From Neobacillus niacini (lineage in GTDB: Bacteria; Bacillota; Bacilli; Bacillales; Cytobacillaceae), in the NCBI RefSeq assembly GCF_023715785.1, contig NZ_JAMBOX010000017.1, positions 1 to 64,000 of the forward strand: DNA of 64,000 bases, read 5' to 3'. The translations under genes and the position numbers were made by a program. Below the pieces are notes generated by a model, which had not been told where the DNA came from, did not search any database, and worked only from the letters and a program-made list of their open reading frames with translations. Shown in pieces: positions 52,272 through 60,717 of the stretch; positions within the stretch are counted from its first letter, which is position 1; the number at the start of each line of letters is the position of its first letter.

Positions 52272-52724
52272 ATGAAATTTTTAGTCTTAAAAAAGGAAAC
52301 GCTATTATTCTTTGTAGCAATCGGTGTCTTGCTGGCATCTGTATCGGCATGGTTCATGTTAAAAGCAGGGGACGCCGCGGTTTTTAATCAACAGGACGAA
52401 GGAAAAGTTCGCGAGATTCATATGGTGACAGTCGAATATAAGTCAAAGCTGAAAAATGGGAAAGAAATTGAAGCATACCGCTGGGATCCCGGTACCATTT
52501 CGATTAAAAAAGGCGAAAAGGTAAAATTGTACATTACCGGAATCAATGGCGAGGAGCATCCTTTTTATGTTGAAGGCACCGATATCAAAGGGAAAGTAAA
52601 AAAGGGCGAACAAACTGTGGTTGACCTCCATATAAATAAAGAGGGCATCTATCATTTAATATGTGAAGCACATTCAACCCGTAATCACAATGGGCCGATG
52701 ATTGCCGATATTGTTGTCGACTAG
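52272..52724 (+). CDS. Membrane-anchored cupredoxin-domain protein
   Basis: The 150-residue protein starts at ATG 52272 behind ATGGAGGG. A membrane anchor at about 10-30 is followed by an extracellular cupredoxin fold similar to the CuA-type domains of oxidase subunit II and nitrous oxide reductase. Likely ligands are His96 (EEHPFYVEG), Cys131, His134 or His139 and Met143 (LICEAHSTRNHNGPMIA). With a single Cys it suits mononuclear type 1 copper rather than CuA. Its partner is unknown. Confidence 0.75.
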   Translation: MKFLVLKKETLLFFVAIGVLLASVSAWFMLKAGDAAVFNQQDEGKVREIHMVTVEYKSKLKNGKEIEAYRWDPGTISIKKGEKVKLYITGINGEEHPFYVEGTDIKGKVKKGEQTVVDLHINKEGIYHLICEAHSTRNHNGPMIADIVVD

Positions 52725-52727
52725 CAG

Positions 52728-52756
52728 ACAGGAGGATGTTTCTCCTGTTTTTTTTT
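52728..52756 (+). terminator. Terminator of the cupredoxin gene
   Basis: Stem ACAGGAG/CTCCTGT is followed by eight or nine T, directly after the stop codon. Confidence 0.88.
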
Positions 52757-52908
52757 GCTGTTTCACAGGTTTCCACTATTAAAACGTTGATATCATAACA
52801 TTCCCTTTATATAACAGATGAAACACACCTAACAATTTTTATAGTACAGTTTCTTTCTCCTATTAGCACTGTTCATAAATTGTTCACGAAAAACCCCCTC
52901 AAACACCG

Positions 52909-52974
52909 TTTTGTTCACATTTTCACAAATTGTTAACAATTTCCCCCTGTACTCACCACAAAAACTGTTATACT
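52909..52974 (+). promoter_or_regulatory. pflB: pflB promoter region with a palindrome
   Basis: A perfect 16-bp palindrome AAATTGTTAACAATTT lies at 52927-52942, overlapping the half-site TTCACAAA. TGTTCACATTTTCACA (52913-52928) resembles both Fnr and Rex sites imperfectly. The -10 TATACT is at 52969-52974 with no good -35, which suits activator control. Redox control by Rex or Fnr is inference. Confidence 0.5.
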
Positions 52975-53036
52975 CAAGGTGTGAGAGATACTTCAACTCT
53001 GTTATATTTCGTTTATTAAAATAAGAGGTGAATAAA

Positions 53037-55262
53037 ATGGAACAATGGAAAGGTTTTACAAAAGGAGTTTGGCAAAAAGAAGTTAATGTCCGCGACTTTA
53101 TCTTAAAAAACTTCATTCCGTTTGAAGGCGATGACAGCTTTTTAGCTGGTGCAACAGATGCTACCAATAAGCTTTGGGACCAAGTGATGGATCTTACAAA
53201 ACAGGAACGTGAAAAAGGCGGCGTCCTTGATATGGACACCGAAACGGTTTCTACGATTACTTCTCATGGACCTGGCTATTTAGACGAAGACCTTGAAAAA
53301 GTGGTCGGCGTACAAACTGACAAGCCTTTTAATCGTTCCCTTCAGCCATTTGGCGGAATTCGCATGGCTAAGGCAGCTTGTGAAGCCTATGGTTATGAAC
53401 TAAATCCTGAAATTGAAAGAATTTTTACTGAGTTCCGAAAAACGCATAACCAAGGTGTATTTGATGCTTATACAAGCGAAATGTTGCTTGCACGTAAAGC
53501 AGGCATTATCACTGGTCTTCCTGACGCATACGGACGCGGCCGGATTATTGGCGACTACCGCCGGGTTGCTTTGTATGGTGTTGATTTCTTAATAAAAGAG
53601 AAACAAAAAGATTTCAATAACACTAGCAAGGTAATGACAGAAGACAATATCCGCTTACGTGAAGAGCTTTCTGAGCAATATCGCGCATTAAAAGAGCTAA
53701 AAGAACTTGCAGAAAGTTATGGATACGATATTTCAGGTCCAGCTAAAAATGCTGCTGAAGCATTCCAATGGCTGTATTTTGGATACCTCGCTGCCATTAA
53801 GGAGCAAAACGGTGCCGCGATGAGCCTTGGCCGTGTTTCTACTTTCCTTGATATTTATATTGAAAGAGATTTGCAAAATGGGACATTAACAGAACAAGAC
53901 GCTCAAGAATTGGTTGACCATTTCGTCATGAAGCTTCGTCTTGTCAAGTTTGCCCGTACACCAGATTATAACGAATTGTTCAGCGGCGACCCTACATGGG
54001 TAACGGAATCAATCGGCGGTATGGCCATCGATGGACGCCCGCTTGTGACGAAAAACTCGTTCCGTTTCCTTCATACTCTTGATAACCTGGGACCTGCTCC
54101 AGAGCCAAACTTAACTGTATTATGGTCTACGCAGTTACCTGAAAACTTTAAAAAGTATTGTGCTAAAATGTCAATCAAAACAAGCTCCATTCAATATGAA
54201 AACGATGATATCATGCGCCTTGAGTATGGCGATGACTACGGCATTGCCTGCTGTGTATCTGCAATGGAAATTGGCAAACAAATGCAATTCTTTGGTGCCC
54301 GTGCCAATCTGGCAAAAGCCCTGCTCTATTCCATCAACGGCGGTGTCGATGAAAAACTGAAGAAACAAGTCGGACCTGACTATCGACCAATTACTTCAGA
54401 TGTGTTAGAGTATGATGAAGTTATCCAAAAATTTGATAAAATGATGGATTGGCTTGCCGGTCTTTACATTAATACCTTGAACGTCATTCATTATATGCAT
54501 GATAAATACAGCTATGAAAGAATTGAAATGGCACTTCATGATACACAAGTTTTGAGAACAATGGCAACTGGCATCGCCGGATTGAGTGTTGTAGCCGACT
54601 CACTGAGCGCCATTAAGTATGGACAGGTAAAAGTGATCCGTGATGAAAACGGCCTTGCGGTTGATTTTGAAACAACTGGGGACTTCCCTAAATACGGAAA
54701 TAACGACGATCGTGTTGACAGCATTGCCGTTGAAGTTGTAAAAAGCTTTATGACAAAATTGCGCAAGCATCAAACCTATCGCAACTCTGTTCATACGCTA
54801 TCTATCTTGACAATTACTTCGAACGTTGTTTACGGCAAGAAAACTGGAAATACACCTGACGGCCGCCGTGCCGGGGAACCATTTGCACCAGGCGCTAACC
54901 CAATGCATGGCCGTGATACAAAAGGAACATTGGCTTCCCTTTCTTCTGTTGCCAAGCTGCCATATAGCTATGCAATGGATGGAATTTCCAACACCTTCTC
55001 CATTGTTCCTAAGGCTTTAGGAAAAGAAGAAGATAACCAAGTTCGCAATTTGGTTTCCATCTTGGATGGTTACGCAATCAAAACAGGTCATCACCTGAAT
55101 GTAAACGTCTTTAACCGTGAAACATTGATGGATGCGATGGAACATCCTGAACTTTATCCGCAATTAACCATCCGTGTATCGGGTTATGCGGTTAACTTCA
55201 TCAAACTGACAAGAGAACAGCAACTTGATGTCATCAACCGTACGTTCCACGAGTCACTATAA
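53037..55262 (+). CDS. pflB: Pyruvate formate-lyase
   Basis: The protein has 741 residues from ATG 53037, six bases after AGAGGTG; GTG 53028 lies on that site. The catalytic pair Cys405-Cys406 (YGIACCVSAM) and the glycyl radical Gly716 (RVSGYAVNF) correspond to E. coli Cys418-Cys419 and Gly734. The enzyme splits pyruvate plus CoA into acetyl-CoA and formate under anaerobiosis. It is followed by its activase gene. The formate product is the substrate of the FdhF encoded 14 kb upstream. Confidence 0.95.
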   Translation: MEQWKGFTKGVWQKEVNVRDFILKNFIPFEGDDSFLAGATDATNKLWDQVMDLTKQEREKGGVLDMDTETVSTITSHGPGYLDEDLEKVVGVQTDKPFNRSLQPFGGIRMAKAACEAYGYELNPEIERIFTEFRKTHNQGVFDAYTSEMLLARKAGIITGLPDAYGRGRIIGDYRRVALYGVDFLIKEKQKDFNNTSKVMTEDNIRLREELSEQYRALKELKELAESYGYDISGPAKNAAEAFQWLYFGYLAAIKEQNGAAMSLGRVSTFLDIYIERDLQNGTLTEQDAQELVDHFVMKLRLVKFARTPDYNELFSGDPTWVTESIGGMAIDGRPLVTKNSFRFLHTLDNLGPAPEPNLTVLWSTQLPENFKKYCAKMSIKTSSIQYENDDIMRLEYGDDYGIACCVSAMEIGKQMQFFGARANLAKALLYSINGGVDEKLKKQVGPDYRPITSDVLEYDEVIQKFDKMMDWLAGLYINTLNVIHYMHDKYSYERIEMALHDTQVLRTMATGIAGLSVVADSLSAIKYGQVKVIRDENGLAVDFETTGDFPKYGNNDDRVDSIAVEVVKSFMTKLRKHQTYRNSVHTLSILTITSNVVYGKKTGNTPDGRRAGEPFAPGANPMHGRDTKGTLASLSSVAKLPYSYAMDGISNTFSIVPKALGKEEDNQVRNLVSILDGYAIKTGHHLNVNVFNRETLMDAMEHPELYPQLTIRVSGYAVNFIKLTREQQLDVINRTFHESL

Positions 55263-55271
55263 TAAATAGCT

Positions 55272-55357
55272 AAGGGGTCTGACCCCGCTAAATAATATCT
55301 GGCGTAAAGAAGTCTTATCTGCCGGACCTTATATCTAGCGCGCGTCAGACCCTTTTT
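55272..55357 (+). repeat. GGGGTCTGACCCC-type palindromic element between pflB and pflA
   Basis: An inner GGGGT/ACCCC hairpin sits at 55274-55286. AAGGGGTCTGAC also pairs with GTCAGACCCTT at 55344, and the element ends in CCCTTTTT, like a terminator. It could reduce read-through so that less activase than lyase is made. The motif is widely dispersed in Bacillus genomes (from memory), so it may be a mobile repeat used as an attenuator. Confidence 0.65.
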
Positions 55358-55377
55358 AAAAAAGGAGAAGAATCATC

Positions 55378-56127
55378 ATGATTGGAAATATTCATTCAAT
55401 TGAAACATTGGGAACCGTCGATGGTCCTGGAATCCGCTATGTCGTCTTTACGCAAGGCTGCCTGCTGCGCTGCCAGTTTTGCCATAACGCTGACACTTGG
55501 GAGATCGGTACCGGGAAACAAATGTCTGTTTCCGAAATCATCGATGATTTGGAATCCTATTTGCCTTTCATTCAAGCATCAGGAGGAGGCATTACTGTCA
55601 GCGGCGGCGAGCCATTGCTTCAAGTCCCGTTTCTTACCGAATTGTTTAAGGAATGCAAAAAGAAAGGGATTCATACAACCATTGATTCATCCGGCGGTTG
55701 TTTTTCCCATTCAAAGCTGTTTATTGAGCAGCTTGAAGAACTGCTCCAGTATACTGACTTAATTTTGCTTGACTTAAAACATATCAATCGGAAAAAACAT
55801 ATCCAGCTTACTGGGATGGCGAATGATCATATTCTTGAATTTGCCAAGTTTTTATCTGATCGAAAAGTACCTGTATGGGTCCGCCATGTTCTTGTTCCAA
55901 CTGTAACCGATGATCAGGAGGACCTTGAAAAGCTTGGAGAATTTATCGGCACACTTGAAAACGTCCAAAAGATTGACATTCTTCCCTACCATAAACTTGG
56001 AGTCTACAAATGGGAAGCACTTGGTCACGAATATCAATTACATCATGTGGAACCGCCAAGCCAAGAAAAGGTGGACTTTGCCTCTCAAATGTTAACAGCA
56101 CATTGGAACCAGCCTGCAACACACTAA
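55378..56127 (+). CDS. pflA: Pyruvate formate-lyase-activating enzyme
   Basis: The 249-residue radical SAM enzyme has the 4Fe-4S motif CLLRCQFCHNADTWEIG near residues 29-36. It also has GxIxxSGGEP (ITVSGGEPLLQ) near 77. It installs the glycyl radical on PflB. Start ATG follows AAAGGAGAAG. The gap to pflB is occupied by a hairpin element. Confidence 0.95.
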   Translation: MIGNIHSIETLGTVDGPGIRYVVFTQGCLLRCQFCHNADTWEIGTGKQMSVSEIIDDLESYLPFIQASGGGITVSGGEPLLQVPFLTELFKECKKKGIHTTIDSSGGCFSHSKLFIEQLEELLQYTDLILLDLKHINRKKHIQLTGMANDHILEFAKFLSDRKVPVWVRHVLVPTVTDDQEDLEKLGEFIGTLENVQKIDILPYHKLGVYKWEALGHEYQLHHVEPPSQEKVDFASQMLTAHWNQPATH

Positions 56128-56149
56128 TTCCCTTCGGAATTAGTGTGTT
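56118..56149 (+). terminator. Terminator of pflA
   Basis: A perfect 14-bp stem AACACACTAATTCC/GGAATTAGTGTGTT with a CTTC loop overlaps the pflA stop codon. Confidence 0.88.
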
Positions 56150-56252
56150 TACACTTTTGTGAACAAGGCCGAATCTTTATACCGTCTTTTTAATTTTATA
56201 GTATGGTAAGATGGTAAACTACAAGTTCCATTTTGTGAGAAGGTGCATCTTT

Positions 56253-56478
56253 ATGTACGAACTGTTAAGCTCGATAAGCAGAACCTTGAACAGCCCGATT
56301 GTGATTTTTTATGAATGAGACACAGAGCTCTCCCCTCCTTGCTTCCTTTTTGCTTGGTGTGATTTTATTGGGCATAAGCGGAAAAATCCGCTTTTTCTTG
56401 TCTAATCCCCAGACATTGGCATTATATTTAAAATTGATTATTTGCCTTTTCTTTTATATACTCATATCATCGGCTTAG
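56253..56478 (+). pseudogene. Possible broken membrane gene
   Basis: The first frame (ATG 56253, GAGAAGGTG site) reads MYELLSSISRTLNSPIVIFY, then stops. A second frame starts at 56311 within the same TATGAATGAG, reading MNETQSSPLLASFLLGVILL, then GISGKIRFFLSNPQTLALYL, then KLIICLFFYILISSA (55 residues, one or two helices). The start of frame one and the ASFLLGVI of frame two resemble, from memory, the N-terminus of a CcdA-like polytopic protein that continues differently. It is either a decayed gene or two real small membrane peptides coupled by an ATGAATGA overlap. Confidence 0.4.
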
Positions 56479-56495
56479 GTGCGAGGTGAAATTTT

Positions 56496-56798
56496 TTGTT
56501 TCAACTGCTTATCGATCATTCGGATTATAATACTATAACAGCCCTATATATAAGTATTTACTTTGGCATGATTTTGAAATTTATCTGGGCTTACCGAGTT
56601 GAATATTCATTTTCCGAAACGTTGTCAAATTCTGCGGACACCAAAATTATTCACCCACTGATTTTCTATAAAAGGAACTACCATCTAAATGTCAGCATGA
56701 TTCTGATTAGAATCGTTAAATATATTCGCAGAAAAGAATATTCCAAAGAGGATGACGAAGAACCTATTTCCTTCCTATGTACCCAATTATCACAATAA
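56496..56798 (+). CDS. 100-residue hypothetical protein with one membrane segment
   Basis: TTG 56496 follows GCGAGGTG. The N-terminal half is hydrophobic (ITALYISIYFGMILKFIWAY), then a basic, acidic-ended tail (IVKYIRRKEYSKEDDEEPIS). The family is unknown. It is 22 bases upstream of yidC, so it may be co-transcribed with it. Confidence 0.5.
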   Translation: MFQLLIDHSDYNTITALYISIYFGMILKFIWAYRVEYSFSETLSNSADTKIIHPLIFYKRNYHLNVSMILIRIVKYIRRKEYSKEDDEEPISFLCTQLSQ

Positions 56799-56820
56799 CA
56801 CGGATTAATTAGGAGGAAAT

Positions 56821-57612
56821 ATGAAAACCAAAAAATCTTCAATTCTAGTAATGGCTCTTTTAGCTTTCACCACGATCTTGTTATCGGCATGTTCGTCACA
56901 GGCAACAAACGGCACTAGCGGAAATAATGATGGCTTTTTTCACACCTATTTCGTACAACCGTTTACTGTCAGTATCGAATATATTGCCGAATTTTTCCAT
57001 GGTAACTATGGTTTGGCTATCATCCTGGTAACCTTGATCATCCGGCTTGTCTTGATGCCTTTAATGTTAAGGCAATATAAAAATCAAATGATTATGAAGG
57101 AAAAGATGGATGCCTTAAAGCCGGAAATGGACACCATTCAGCAGAAGCTGAAAGCTGAAAAAGATCCTAAGAAGAAGCAAGAGCTTCAAGCAGAAATGAT
57201 GGGACTTTATCAAAAGCACGGTGTTAACCCATTAAATATCGGCTGTCTGCCAATTCTAATTCAAATGCCGATTTTGACCGGATTTTACTATGCGATTCGG
57301 GGTTCAGAAGAAATAGCTACCCATAAATTTTTATGGTTCAGTCTTGGACACCCTGATATTATCATTACGATCATTGCCGGGCTGATTTACTATTTTCAAT
57401 TTAAAGTATCGCAATCGACGATGCCTGCTCAGCAGCGTGAACAGATGAAAATAATGGGGTTAATGTCGCCGCTGATGATTGTCATGTTTTCGTTTAGCGC
57501 TCCAGCTGCCCTGCCACTCTACTGGGTAGTCGGAGGAACATTTTTAACGATTCAAACTTTAATCAGCCAAAAACTTTATCGGAAAACTCCGGTTGAAGCA
57601 AAAGCCAAATAG
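56821..57612 (+). CDS. yidC: Membrane protein insertase YidC/OxaA
   Basis: The 263-residue protein starts behind TAGGAGG. A lipoprotein signal (TTILLSACSSQ) precedes the Oxa1/YidC domain (about 60-245: GLAIILVTLIIRLVLMPLML; QKHGVNPLNIGCLPILIQMP; ALPLYWVVGGTFL). The conserved hydrophilic-groove Arg is RLVLMPL. It inserts membrane proteins with or without SecYEG. B. subtilis has SpoIIIJ and YqjG (paralogues); this is one of the two kinds. It is not next to rnpA, so it is more likely the YqjG-type copy. Confidence 0.88.
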   Translation: MKTKKSSILVMALLAFTTILLSACSSQATNGTSGNNDGFFHTYFVQPFTVSIEYIAEFFHGNYGLAIILVTLIIRLVLMPLMLRQYKNQMIMKEKMDALKPEMDTIQQKLKAEKDPKKKQELQAEMMGLYQKHGVNPLNIGCLPILIQMPILTGFYYAIRGSEEIATHKFLWFSLGHPDIIITIIAGLIYYFQFKVSQSTMPAQQREQMKIMGLMSPLMIVMFSFSAPAALPLYWVVGGTFLTIQTLISQKLYRKTPVEAKAK

Positions 57613-57623
57613 ACTCTTATAGG

Positions 57624-57650
57624 AAAGAAGCATCGATTGATGCTTCTTTT
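57624..57650 (+). terminator. Terminator of yidC
   Basis: Stem AAGAAGCATC/GATGCTTCTT with a GATT loop is followed by TTTT. Confidence 0.88.
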
Positions 57651-57717
57651 TTGTTATGGATAGTTTAATTTCATGTTTGGAAACCTAATGGCAACAGCGA
57701 AAAAAGGAGTGCAAAAT

Positions 57718-58308
57718 ATGAAAAAACAGCTATGCATAAGCGCAACGATTATCATGACTCTATTTTTAGCCGCCTGTTCAGGAATTGACACGGATGAACG
57801 AACAGCCAATCGAAACCCGGATAAGATAAACCCCGCCAAAGTGAATTACGATATTCCGAATCATGGAGGTCCCGCCATCTCGACTGCAGATGTCAGTGAC
57901 CAGGAGCTAGACAAAAATATAAACCGACGGAATATTCGTGGCACTAATGTTCAAGATCGAAATCGAAATGATACAACTATAAGAATTGCCGAAGAAGCCG
58001 CTCGCAAGGTTTCGGACCTGAAAGAGGTGAAGCACGCCAATATCATTGTCATTAATCATAATGCCTATGTGGCAGCTAAACTGACACGCTCTGCACGAGG
58101 CGGGCTTACAGACCAGCTGGAAGACACGATCTCACGGACTGTGAAACGGGTCGACCGCGATGTCGATAATGTGTATACCTCAAACAATCAAGAATTTTAC
58201 GATCGGATGAACCGCTACGAAAGCGACATCCGCAAGGGCCGTTCCGGTTTCTTTAACGAATTTAGGGATACCGTCCGCAGAGTTTTCCCGGATGGAAGGC
58301 AAGATTAA
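57718..58308 (+). CDS. YhcN/YlaJ-family sporulation lipoprotein
   Basis: The protein has 196 residues from ATG 57718 behind AAAAAAGGAGTG. Signal and lipobox: MKKQLCISATIIMTLFLAAC. The YhcN/YlaJ domain (about 90-190: IRIAEEAARKVSDLKEVKHA, NIIVINHNAYVAAKL, DRDVDNVYTSNNQEFYDRMN) is a small alpha/beta domain of spore-associated lipoproteins. YhcN affects outgrowth in B. subtilis. The segment before it is polar and disordered. Confidence 0.82.
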   Translation: MKKQLCISATIIMTLFLAACSGIDTDERTANRNPDKINPAKVNYDIPNHGGPAISTADVSDQELDKNINRRNIRGTNVQDRNRNDTTIRIAEEAARKVSDLKEVKHANIIVINHNAYVAAKLTRSARGGLTDQLEDTISRTVKRVDRDVDNVYTSNNQEFYDRMNRYESDIRKGRSGFFNEFRDTVRRVFPDGRQD

Positions 58309-58340
58309 AAGCCTGGCGTTGCGTCAGGCTTTTATTTTGC
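58307..58340 (+). terminator. Terminator of the YhcN-like gene
   Basis: Stem AAAAGCCTG/CAGGCTTTT is followed by ATTTT and overlaps the stop codon. Confidence 0.85.
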
Positions 58341-58463
58341 TTTTATTACTATTCATGACAAAATTGTGAAGAATTGCCGCTAAAGGGTTCTCAAAACGTA
58401 AGAAAACGATTACAATATTAAAAACTGAATATTCAATCCGTTTTCCAAGGAGGGCATTCTTAA

Positions 58464-58610
58464 TTGAAAATTATGAGTAACGAGCAGCTTGTTGTTTCGT
58501 ATCGGGATGCATTGAAGTCTGGCAAGGAAAAGGAATGGATTAAGATTTTAAAAGATGAAATAGAACGACGTGGTCTGAAGCCTTTTAAGAAAAAGCTAAC
58601 AACTGAATAA
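58464..58610 (+). CDS. sda: Sda, sporulation histidine kinase inhibitor
   Basis: The 48-residue protein starts at TTG 58464 behind AAGGAGGGC. SNEQLVVSYRDALKSGKEKE then WIKILKDEIERRGL fits the Sda helical hairpin (LSDELLIESY... DFIxLIxxEIxRR). Sda blocks KinA autophosphorylation when replication is impaired. In B. subtilis it is driven by DnaA; no clear DnaA box was seen in the 130 bases upstream. Confidence 0.82.
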   Translation: MKIMSNEQLVVSYRDALKSGKEKEWIKILKDEIERRGLKPFKKKLTTE

Positions 58611-58616
58611 TTTAAA

Positions 58617-58642
58617 AAACCGCTGATCTATTCAGCGGTTTT
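58617..58642. terminator. Convergent terminator between sda and mnmH
   Basis: Stem AAACCGCTGA/TCAGCGGTTT with a TCTAT loop has T-tracts on both strands (TTTTCTAG and TTTTTTAAA). Confidence 0.85.
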
Positions 58643-58679
58643 CTAGTTATTTTCTCCACCCAGCGAGATCTTAGTGAGA

Positions 58680-59741
58680 TTAGGAAAAGGTTGGCTGCAG
58701 CCTTAACTCCTCCAGTTTTTTGGTTATCTTATCTGCCGCTTCCCCAGGGTTCTCAGCAAATATATCAAAAAATTCACCCTCATACTCCTGTCGTGCATGG
58801 TCATATCGCGGGTCATAATACTGTTCAAGCAGCAGCAGGATCATTTCTTGATAGTTTTTTTCCGTCAATGTTTCTAACAGACGGTTTCTGACTTCAAGGT
58901 CTTTCACCCGTTTTAACACTTTCTCGATGCCAAGCGCTATTTTTTCAAAAAACCAAGGCTCTTGCTCGTAGGGTTCGACATATTCGGCAACAAGCTGTTT
59001 CACCCTTTGCTCGAGTGGGGAGTGAATATAGATATTTGTGCCTTTAAACTTAACTTCCATTAGTTCTTCAGGCTGAACAGCTTTGCCGATTCGTTTACTT
59101 TCGGCCTCTACAAGAAAATAATCCGCTCCTTGTAGTTCGACGAGCCCTTTAAATAACAAGGAATCAAACGTTTTTTGATTATGACCATCACCAAGGCCGA
59201 TTGTTCCGAATATCGACCCGCGGTGACCGGCCATCTCTTCCAAGTCCAAAACAGGGTATCCTTTTTGTTTCAACATCTTTAATACTTCTGTTTTTCCGAC
59301 ACCTGTCATCCCGTGGATCACGACCGCTTTGTTCGGCAATAACTTTGGAATGTTTTCTAGGATATAGTGACGGTAGGCTTTATAGCCTCCGATTAAACGC
59401 CAAGCATATATGCCGGCAAATTCCAAAAAGGTGACAACCGCTTTGCTTCGCATCCCGCCGCGCCAACAATGGATGACTAGTTCCCCCTTTTCATGATAGG
59501 CTTTAATTTGGTGCAGCAGCTCTGGAAGTTTCGGGGAAACCAGTTCCATTGCCCGCCATTTTGCGGCGGCCTGTCCTTCATGTTTATAGATTGTCCCGAT
59601 TTCAGCGCGTTCCTCATTCGTAAACAGCGGTATATTCACTGCCCCAGGAATGGCCCCGTCCGCAAATTCAATCGGCGAGCGGATATCAATAATTGTTTTA
59701 TTTTCTAATGCGAATAGTTCTTCAATTGGTAAATCCTTCAT
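58680..59741 (-). CDS. mnmH: tRNA 2-selenouridine synthase MnmH (SelU)
   Basis: The protein has 353 residues from ATG 59741, nine bases after GGGAG; ATG 59747 is only three bases away. The N-terminal rhodanese domain carries catalytic Cys92 (IHCWRGGMRSKAV). A P-loop domain follows (GMTGVGKTEVLKMLKQKGYP, near 144; LDLEEMAGHRGSIFG). MnmH geranylates then selenates 2-thiouridine at the wobble base of tRNA Lys, Glu and Gln, using selenophosphate. Its presence implies a selD gene elsewhere and supports selenium use by the strain. It is monocistronic. Confidence 0.9.
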   Translation of the reverse strand: MKDLPIEELFALENKTIIDIRSPIEFADGAIPGAVNIPLFTNEERAEIGTIYKHEGQAAAKWRAMELVSPKLPELLHQIKAYHEKGELVIHCWRGGMRSKAVVTFLEFAGIYAWRLIGGYKAYRHYILENIPKLLPNKAVVIHGMTGVGKTEVLKMLKQKGYPVLDLEEMAGHRGSIFGTIGLGDGHNQKTFDSLLFKGLVELQGADYFLVEAESKRIGKAVQPEELMEVKFKGTNIYIHSPLEQRVKQLVAEYVEPYEQEPWFFEKIALGIEKVLKRVKDLEVRNRLLETLTEKNYQEMILLLLEQYYDPRYDHARQEYEGEFFDIFAENPGEAADKITKKLEELRLQPTFS

Positions 59742-59797
59742 AGACATTAACTCCCAATAAAATCTTTTGCCGTTCGATTATAGCTATTACTAAAAAC

Positions 59798-59830
59798 AAA
59801 CAAAACTTCCACAATAGGGAAGTTTTGTTT
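59798..59830 (-). terminator. Terminator of the trp operon
   Basis: Stem AAACAAAACTTCC/GGGAAGTTTTGTTT with a short loop is followed on the minus strand by GTTTTTA. It lies about 100 bases past the trpA stop. Confidence 0.82.
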
Positions 59831-59931
59831 CTTCTGCATAGAGATAATGATAACTTCAGTATAGACTTATTATATAGAAGTTAGTCGAGTCCTTCAAGAA
59901 AATCACGCTGTCTGCCAAGATTTAACGAATA

Positions 59932-60717
59932 TTATGCCATTTTTGACGAATGGTTCAGAGCAGACATTAATTCCTTCATCTCTTTTAGATCATTATTATT
60001 AAATAATTCAATGATTTTACTACCAACGACGACACCATCACAATATTGCGTCAAATGGCTGATCTGTTCCGGGCTGGAAATCCCGAAACCGGCCAAAACG
60101 GGTATGGAACTTACTTCCTTTGTTTTTTGTAAAAAGGAAAATAATTCTTCATCAAATCCATTTCTTGCCCCAGTTATCCCTTTTACTGTAACGGCGTATA
60201 AAAACCCGCTGCCTTTGGAGGCGATTTGCTCGATTCGTTCAATTGGGGTTGTCGGGGTAACAAGACGAATCAGTTCAACTTCAGCTTCTTCAAGCTTTGG
60301 CGCAATGATGGATTCTTCTTCGAGCGGCAAATCGGGAATAATGCATCCGCCTACACCCGCTCTCTGAATATCTTTAACAAATGATTTGATTCCATAGGCA
60401 TAAATGGGATTTAAATAGGTCATCAAGATAATCGGAACAGAAACAGCCTCCCTTGCCTTTTCCAGCTCAGCTATAATCCCCTTTAGGGTTGTTCCGCCTT
60501 TAAGTGCTCTTATTCCGGCGCGCTGGATTGTCGGGCCGTCGGCAACAGGATCTGAAAAAGGTACCCCGACTTCAATCGCAGTTGCACCAAACTTTTCCAA
60601 TAAGATAAGCCTGTCAGTCAGGGACTCGAGTCCCCCATCTCCTGCCATAATATAAGGAACAAATGCCTTCCTTCCTGCTTCTTTTACTAGTCCAAAAGCT
60701 CGTTCTACCACATTCAT
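59932..60717 (-). CDS. trpA: Tryptophan synthase alpha chain
   Basis: The 261-residue TIM barrel cleaves indole-3-glycerol phosphate. The catalytic Glu lies in AIEVGVPFSDPVADGPTIQR and the catalytic Asp in GGCIIPDLPLEEE. The phosphate loop is VLAGFGISSPEQ. The start overlaps the trpB stop by one base (TAATG), so the subunits are coupled. It is the last gene of the operon. Confidence 0.93.
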   Translation of the reverse strand: MNVVERAFGLVKEAGRKAFVPYIMAGDGGLESLTDRLILLEKFGATAIEVGVPFSDPVADGPTIQRAGIRALKGGTTLKGIIAELEKAREAVSVPIILMTYLNPIYAYGIKSFVKDIQRAGVGGCIIPDLPLEEESIIAPKLEEAEVELIRLVTPTTPIERIEQIASKGSGFLYAVTVKGITGARNGFDEELFSFLQKTKEVSSIPVLAGFGISSPEQISHLTQYCDGVVVGSKIIELFNNNDLKEMKELMSALNHSSKMA

